Shown here one piece after another: positions 6,800 through 9,417 of a stretch of 9,417 nucleotides of DNA (position 1 is the stretch's first letter; each line of letters starts with the position of its first letter). The translations under genes and the position numbers were made by a program. Origin of the DNA: Rhodocyclales bacterium. GTDB taxonomy: Bacteria; Pseudomonadota; Gammaproteobacteria; Burkholderiales; Rhodocyclaceae. The notes under the pieces were generated by a model, which did not search any database, was not told the DNA's origin, and saw nothing but the letters and a program-made list of their open reading frames with translations. The DNA lies in contig JAIOPW010000133.1 of NCBI GenBank assembly GCA_021413665.1, positions 1 through 9,417 on the forward strand. The letters run 5' to 3'.

Positions 6800-6815
6800 T
6801 CGGCAATTGCGATTG
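6797..6815. promoter_or_regulatory. Operator-like palindrome over the -35 of the ligase promoter
   Basis: CAATCG (6797-6802) and CGATTG (6810-6815) form perfect 6-bp inverted arms around GCAATTG, which itself contains the palindrome CAATTG (6804-6809). The element overlaps the proposed -35 by three bases, a position suited to a repressor of the TetR or GntR type. No regulator gene is adjacent, and the regulator is unknown. Confidence 0.5.
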
Positions 6816-6869
6816 CAGAACGCCCGGTGCGCCAAGCGCAATTCCCGGTATGCAACGCATGGGCCGGGG

Positions 6870-7322
6870 TCAAACGGGATCTTCGCGCGTGGCGTCGGCC
6901 CAGCAGTTGGGTGTTTCGTAGAGGCGAATGCGCTCAAGGTGCAAATGATTGCCGTAACTGTCGCGATAGAGCGGATCGAGAATCGAGAATGCGATCCGGG
7001 CCAGATTTTCGGCGGTGGGTACCGCGTCGAGGACCACCGTCTTGTGATCCGGAAGGGTACCGAGGAATTTCGCCACGGCTTCGTCGCCGCGCCAGACCAG
7101 AAAGGCATGATCCCAGGCATCGACCACATGCCGTTTGGCAATGGCCTTGACCTCGGAAAAATCCATCACCATCCCGTCGTCGGGCTGTCCTGCGGCGTCG
7201 ATCACGCCGCCGCCAAGGGTGATTTCCAGCGCATAACGGTGGCCGTGCAGGTGGCGGCACTGGCTCTGGTGGTTCGGGATCCGGTGGCCCGCATCGAATT
7301 CGAGGCGACGTGTTATGCGCAT
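6870..7322 (-). CDS. queD: 6-carboxy-5,6,7,8-tetrahydropterin synthase (QueD/PTPS family)
   Basis: The 150-residue protein converts 7,8-dihydroneopterin triphosphate to 6-carboxytetrahydropterin, the second step of queuosine (7-deazaguanine) synthesis. Zinc ligands are H13 (FDAGHRI) and H26 and H28 (LHGH). C22 in C-x3-HGH is the catalytic cysteine position typical of QueD rather than eukaryotic PTPS. D71-H72 (WDHAFL) and E105 (PTAEN) complete the active site. Length matches the family. The start at ATG 7322 fits the conserved N-terminus MRITRRLEFDAGH; the longer frame from 7436 adds unrelated residues and spans the promoter. No strong Shine-Dalgarno precedes it. It lies 147 bp upstream of the ligase gene and is divergent from the radical SAM gene. 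The next-step enzyme QueE is not recognised in the window. Confidence 0.92.
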   Translation of the reverse strand: MRITRRLEFDAGHRIPNHQSQCRHLHGHRYALEITLGGGVIDAAGQPDDGMVMDFSEVKAIAKRHVVDAWDHAFLVWRGDEAVAKFLGTLPDHKTVVLDAVPTAENLARIAFSILDPLYRDSYGNHLHLERIRLYETPNCWADATREDPV

Positions 7323-7373
7323 GGTCGGGATGTGTGGCAAAGTGGTTGCATAGGTTCTCGCGGATCGTGACGC

Positions 7374-7379
7374 ATTATA
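7374..7379 (-). promoter_or_regulatory. Consensus -10 box (TATAAT) of the queD promoter
   Basis: A perfect TATAAT on the minus strand lies 51 bases upstream of the queD start, predicting a transcript start near 7367 and a leader of about 45 nt. The -35 position (about 7402-7397, AGTCGG) is poor and falls inside the palindrome at 7396-7411, so activation or repression by a bound protein is conceivable. Confidence 0.5.
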
Positions 7380-7380
7380 G

Positions 7381-7411
7381 CGGCGCCCCGCCAGCGCCGA
7401 CTCCTGTCGGC
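7381..7411. promoter_or_regulatory. Two overlapping inverted repeats between queD and the radical SAM gene
   Basis: CGGCGC (7381-7386) pairs with GCGCCG (7394-7399). GCCGAC (7396-7401) pairs with GTCGGC (7406-7411) across loop TCCT. They share bases 7396-7399, so only one hairpin can form at a time in a single strand. They lie just upstream of the queD -10 and could be a protein-binding site or part of the radical SAM leader. No function is proven. Confidence 0.4.
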
Positions 7412-7438
7412 TCCCGCATTTCCATGCAGTAAACACCC

Positions 7439-8284
7439 ATGCCCCGCATCCTGCTCAAGACCGAAGACCATTCCCGCGACAGCGCCGGCATGCGCTATGT
7501 CTATCCGGTGGTTTCGCGTCGCGCGGGCGGTGTTTCAGTCGGCATCAACCTCAATCCCAATAACGCCTGCAACTGGCGCTGCGTCTATTGCCAGGTGCCC
7601 GGCCTGACGCGCGGCGGGCCGCCACCGATCGACCTGAATCTGCTGGAGCGGGAACTGAATGGCTTCCTGGTCGGGGCGGTGTCGGGCGATTTCATGGCGA
7701 CCCGCGTTCCGGCGGGTGCGCGCCGGTTGGTCGATGTGGCGTTCTCGGGGAATGGCGAGCCAACCAGCGCCGCCGAATTTCCGGGCGCTGTGGCGATTGT
7801 CGAGCGGGCACTGGTGACCTTTGATCTCGTCGGCAAAGTGCTGATACGCCTGATCACCAATGGCAGCCTGCTCGACCGCAAGTCTGTTCAGTCGGGCATC
7901 GCACGCATCGGTGCGGCCGGCGGCGAAGTATGGTTCAAGCTCGATGCCGCCACGCCGGCGGGTCTGGCCCGCATCAACGGCACCCGCGCCCGCCCCGAAG
8001 CGGTGGCGCGGCGGCTCGACCGCTGCGCGGTGCTGGCGCCGACCTGGGTGCAGACCTGCCTGTTCCGGGTAGATGGTGAAGCACCCGGGGAATCCGATCT
8101 GCAGGCTTACCTGGCTTTGTTGGCACCGCACGCGTCTGAAGTCGCCGGCGTGCATCTCTACAGCCTCGCGCGGCCGTCGCTGCAAGCGGAAGCGCCCCGA
8201 TTGGGGCGCATGGAGGAGGCGTGGCTGGAGGGATTCGCGCAACGCATCCGCCAGCTAGGGCTGACGGTGCGCGTCAGCCCCTGA
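7439..8284 (+). CDS. Radical SAM protein, COG0731/TYW1-like
   Basis: The protein has 281 residues. The cluster-binding motif CNWRCVYC (C44, C48, C51, i.e. Cx3Cx2C) binds the [4Fe-4S] cluster that cleaves S-adenosylmethionine. FSGNGEPTS (102-110) is the GEP-type SAM-contact motif, and LITNGSLL and VWFKLDA follow in the order seen in COG0731 proteins, the group related to the tRNA-wybutosine enzyme TYW1. The short N-terminal YPVVSRRAGG segment also fits that group. It is not QueE by motif style. No extra cysteine-rich SPASM or twitch domain is visible. The substrate is unknown. It lies divergent from queD with 116 bp between, and convergent with the small HTH gene with 10 bp between. There is no clear Shine-Dalgarno before the ATG at 7439; an ATG 16 bases upstream runs straight into TAA. 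Family assignment is firm, reaction unknown. Confidence 0.85.
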   Translation: MPRILLKTEDHSRDSAGMRYVYPVVSRRAGGVSVGINLNPNNACNWRCVYCQVPGLTRGGPPPIDLNLLERELNGFLVGAVSGDFMATRVPAGARRLVDVAFSGNGEPTSAAEFPGAVAIVERALVTFDLVGKVLIRLITNGSLLDRKSVQSGIARIGAAGGEVWFKLDAATPAGLARINGTRARPEAVARRLDRCAVLAPTWVQTCLFRVDGEAPGESDLQAYLALLAPHASEVAGVHLYSLARPSLQAEAPRLGRMEEAWLEGFAQRIRQLGLTVRVSP

Positions 8285-8294
8285 CAGCAAATCC

Positions 8295-8588
8295 TTACTT
8301 GGCCTTGGCTTTGGCCTTGGCTTCCTTCTTCAGCTCCTTGAACAGGGCAGCCTTGGAAGAGCGCAGATACTCGACGACTTCGTAGTCTTCGCGCTTGATT
8401 TTCTGGATGTCGATCTGCTCGACGTGAACCAGGCGCAGCAGTTGTTGCACCGGGCGCGGCATGTTGCGGCCGCTTTCATAGCGCGAACCGCCGCTCTGGG
8501 TGACGCCCAGTTTCGACCAGAACTGCTGCTGGTTCATGCCCATCTTGCGGCGGATTTCCCGCGCGTCGATCTTGTCGTTGGCTTTCAT
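8295..8588 (-). CDS. Small XRE-type helix-turn-helix DNA-binding protein
   Basis: This 97-residue protein contains one helix-turn-helix. Residues 11-28 (IRRKMGMNQQQFWSKLG) form the leading helices, and VTQSGGSRYESGRNMPRP (29-46) carries the recognition helix with the SRYESGR pattern of Cro/C1-like repressors. The rest is a short basic segment ending in a lysine-alanine tail (EAKAKAKAK), encoded by four 6-bp repeats, that may add non-specific DNA affinity. It is probably a transcriptional regulator; its target is unknown but may include its own palindrome-rich promoter, an inference from position. AGGAG (8600-8596) lies 7 bases before the ATG at 8588, supporting this start. It is divergent from lysC and convergent with the radical SAM gene. 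Confidence 0.85.
   Translation of the reverse strand: MKANDKIDAREIRRKMGMNQQQFWSKLGVTQSGGSRYESGRNMPRPVQQLLRLVHVEQIDIQKIKREDYEVVEYLRSSKAALFKELKKEAKAKAKAK
8298..8321. repeat. Hexanucleotide repeat coding the Ala-Lys tail of the HTH protein
   Basis: Four consecutive copies of (C/T)TTGGC on the plus strand encode alternating Lys and Ala at the C-terminus of the minus-strand HTH gene. Gain or loss of a unit keeps the frame and only changes tail length. Confidence 0.8.
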
Positions 8589-8633
8589 CTGTTGGCTCCT
8601 GAACTGAATGTCATCAAACGAATACGTTGGGAT

Positions 8634-8647
8634 GGATCCAAGGATCC
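8634..8647. repeat. Twin GGATCC palindromes in the HTH-gene leader
   Basis: GGATCC occurs twice (8634-8639 and 8642-8647), separated by AA. The whole 14-bp element is also an inverted repeat and in the leader RNA could fold as GGAUC-CUUG-GAUCC. Its role is unknown. Confidence 0.5.
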
Positions 8648-8653
8648 GCTGCC

Positions 8654-8669
8654 TATTACCGAAGTAATA
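8654..8669 (-). promoter_or_regulatory. Perfect hairpin with a C(UUCG)G tetraloop in the HTH-gene leader
   Basis: On the minus strand TATTAC-TTCG-GTAATA is a perfect 6-bp stem with a UUCG loop closed by C-G, the exceptionally stable tetraloop context. It would sit within a few bases of the mRNA 5' end predicted from the promoter. No U-run follows, so it is not a terminator. Confidence 0.55.
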
Positions 8670-8688
8670 TGTCCAAGACTATAGGACA
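8670..8688. promoter_or_regulatory. Operator-like inverted repeat astride the HTH-gene -10 box
   Basis: TGTCC (8670-8674) and GGACA (8684-8688) are perfect inverted arms separated by 9 bases that contain the -10 hexamer. A protein bound here would block the promoter. Autorepression by the HTH protein is a reasonable inference but is not shown. Confidence 0.5.
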
Positions 8689-8706
8689 AATCCCGTCGCC
8701 ATACAA
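8678..8706 (-). promoter_or_regulatory. Sigma70 promoter of the HTH gene
   Basis: On the minus strand TTGTAT (8706-8701) and TATAGT (8683-8678) are exactly 17 bases apart. An AT-rich tract containing AAAATTTT (8708-8715) lies directly upstream, like an UP element. Transcription would start near 8671, leaving a leader of about 83 nt to the ATG. Confidence 0.65.
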
Positions 8707-8713
8707 GAAAATT

Positions 8714-8726
8714 TTAATGACATTAA
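8714..8726. promoter_or_regulatory. Palindrome TTAATGACATTAA upstream of the HTH promoter
   Basis: A perfect inverted repeat with 6-bp arms around a single A lies 8 bases upstream of the -35 of the HTH promoter and in the gap before the lysC promoter. It could be an activator or second operator site. It is AT-rich, unlike the surrounding genes. Confidence 0.4.
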
Positions 8727-8796
8727 TACGTGGGGATAGCCGGGGTGTCGGAATGGTTTTTGTCATGGTTCCGTTTTGGCGCCGGGGACTATCGGG

Positions 8797-8802
8797 TAAA
8801 AT
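8797..8802 (+). promoter_or_regulatory. Candidate -10 box of the lysC promoter
   Basis: TAAAAT lies 30 bases upstream of the lysC ATG. The matching -35 with a 17-base spacer would be TTTTGG (8774-8779), which is weak. The leader would be only about 24 nt, so there is no room for a lysine riboswitch after this start point. Confidence 0.4.
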
Positions 8803-8832
8803 CCGCCTCTTTCCAACTGACGAACCACGGCA

Positions 8833-9417
8833 ATGGCTTTGATAGTCCAGAAATACGGCGGTACTTCGATGGGTAGTCCCGAACGCATCAGGGAAGTCGC
8901 CAAGCGCGTCGCGCGCTGGAAGGCGAAGGGGCACCAACTGGTGGTCGTAGTCTCCGCCATGAGCGGCGAAACCAACCGCCTGATTGCACTGGCGAAGGAT
9001 GTATCCCCGCAACCCGACGCCCGCGAACTCGACGTCATGATCTCCACCGGCGAGCAGGTAACCATTGCCCTGCTGGCGATGGCGATCCGCGACCTCGGCC
9101 TCAAGGCCAAGAGTTACACCGGCGGCCAGGTCAAGGTCCTCACCGACAGCACCTTCACCAAAGCGCGCATCCTGCAGATCGACGACGCCAACATCCGCCG
9201 CGACCTGGACGACGACACCGTGATCATCGTCGCCGGCTTCCAGGGTGTAGACGAGGGCGGCAACATCACCACCCTCGGCCGTGGCGGTTCCGACACCTCG
9301 GCCGTGGCCCTGGCGGCGGCGCTGACGGCCGACGAATGCCAGATCTACACCGACGTCGACGGCGTCTACACCACCGACCCGCGCATCGTCCCCGAAGCGC
9401 GCAAGCTGGACCGCATC
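8833..9417 (+). CDS. lysC: Aspartate kinase, 3' end outside window
   Basis: The first 195 residues of aspartokinase are present; the frame is open to the last base. The enzyme phosphorylates L-aspartate with ATP, the first step to lysine, threonine, methionine and diaminopimelate. Diagnostic motifs are KYGGTS (7-12, with the catalytic lysine), VVVSAMSGETN, the MISTGEQVT segment, the GGQVKVLTDS region, GRGGSDTSAVALAAAL and YTDVDGVYTTDPR of the nucleotide and aspartate sites. The regulatory ACT domains and, if present, the internal start of a beta subunit lie beyond the window. The ATG at 8833 fits the usual N-terminus (MALIVQKYGGTS); its Shine-Dalgarno is weak (ACGG just upstream). It is divergent from the HTH gene with 244 bp between them, which holds both promoters and the palindromes. 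Confidence 0.96.
   Translation, partial: MALIVQKYGGTSMGSPERIREVAKRVARWKAKGHQLVVVVSAMSGETNRLIALAKDVSPQPDARELDVMISTGEQVTIALLAMAIRDLGLKAKSYTGGQVKVLTDSTFTKARILQIDDANIRRDLDDDTVIIVAGFQGVDEGGNITTLGRGGSDTSAVALAAALTADECQIYTDVDGVYTTDPRIVPEARKLDRI

Noticed and set aside
6723..6860. N-terminal extension of the ligase to ATG 6860
   Set aside because: It crosses the likely promoter and palindrome, the added residues match nothing in the family, and the ATG at 6722 has a good Shine-Dalgarno.
8589..8832. Lysine riboswitch upstream of lysC
   Set aside because: The candidate promoter leaves a leader of only about 24 nt, and the region shows regulatory palindromes rather than the multi-helix lysine aptamer.

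Overview
The window is about 9.4 kb of GC-rich, densely coding DNA. Gene content and protein style suggest a betaproteobacterium, most likely of the Rhodocyclales (Azoarcus/Thauera/Dechloromonas-like). That placement rests on recognising protein families, not on a database search. No transposase, integrase, CRISPR array or phage gene is visible. It looks like a chromosomal stretch of mostly ordinary genes with a few unusual details.

Layout. Positions 1-2697 (+) hold the 3' part of a Sel1-repeat protein and, immediately after it in the same reading frame, a polytopic GT-C/TMTC-like membrane protein with a C-terminal TPR domain. Convergent to these (2723-3481, -) is an orphan periplasmic solute-binding protein of the SBP_bac_3 type. 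A tRNA-Ser(UGA) gene with an encoded CCA end follows (3639-3728, -). Positions 3777-6722 (-) form a tightly coupled three-gene operon, transcribed as fatty-acyl-CoA ligase, GST-like protein, then enoyl-CoA hydratase/isomerase-family protein; it has a plausible sigma70 promoter overlapped by a 19-bp palindrome. Next are a QueD-type 6-carboxytetrahydropterin synthase (6870-7322, -) and, divergent from it, a TYW1/COG0731-like radical SAM protein (7439-8284, +). A small XRE-type helix-turn-helix protein (8295-8588, -) lies divergent from the start of lysC, aspartokinase (8833 to the window end, +).

How the genes work together. The ligase would activate a carboxylic acid to its CoA thioester and the crotonase-fold enzyme would act on an enoyl-CoA. 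The latter lacks both hydratase glutamates but keeps the glutamate expected of Eci1/ECI2-type isomerases, so the operon looks like fatty or aromatic acid catabolism with a GST-like accessory. The ligase appears to have lost about 40 residues inside its adenylation domain, in frame, and may be impaired or altered.

The most structure-rich non-coding DNA is 8634-8727, between the HTH gene and lysC. It contains four short palindromes around a good promoter, including an operator-like repeat astride the -10 box and a hairpin that in the HTH mRNA would carry a C(UUCG)G tetraloop at or near its 5' end. I see no clear-cut new multi-gene system. The best leads are this regulatory cluster, the internally deleted ligase with its operator-like palindrome, and the radical SAM/QueD pair.
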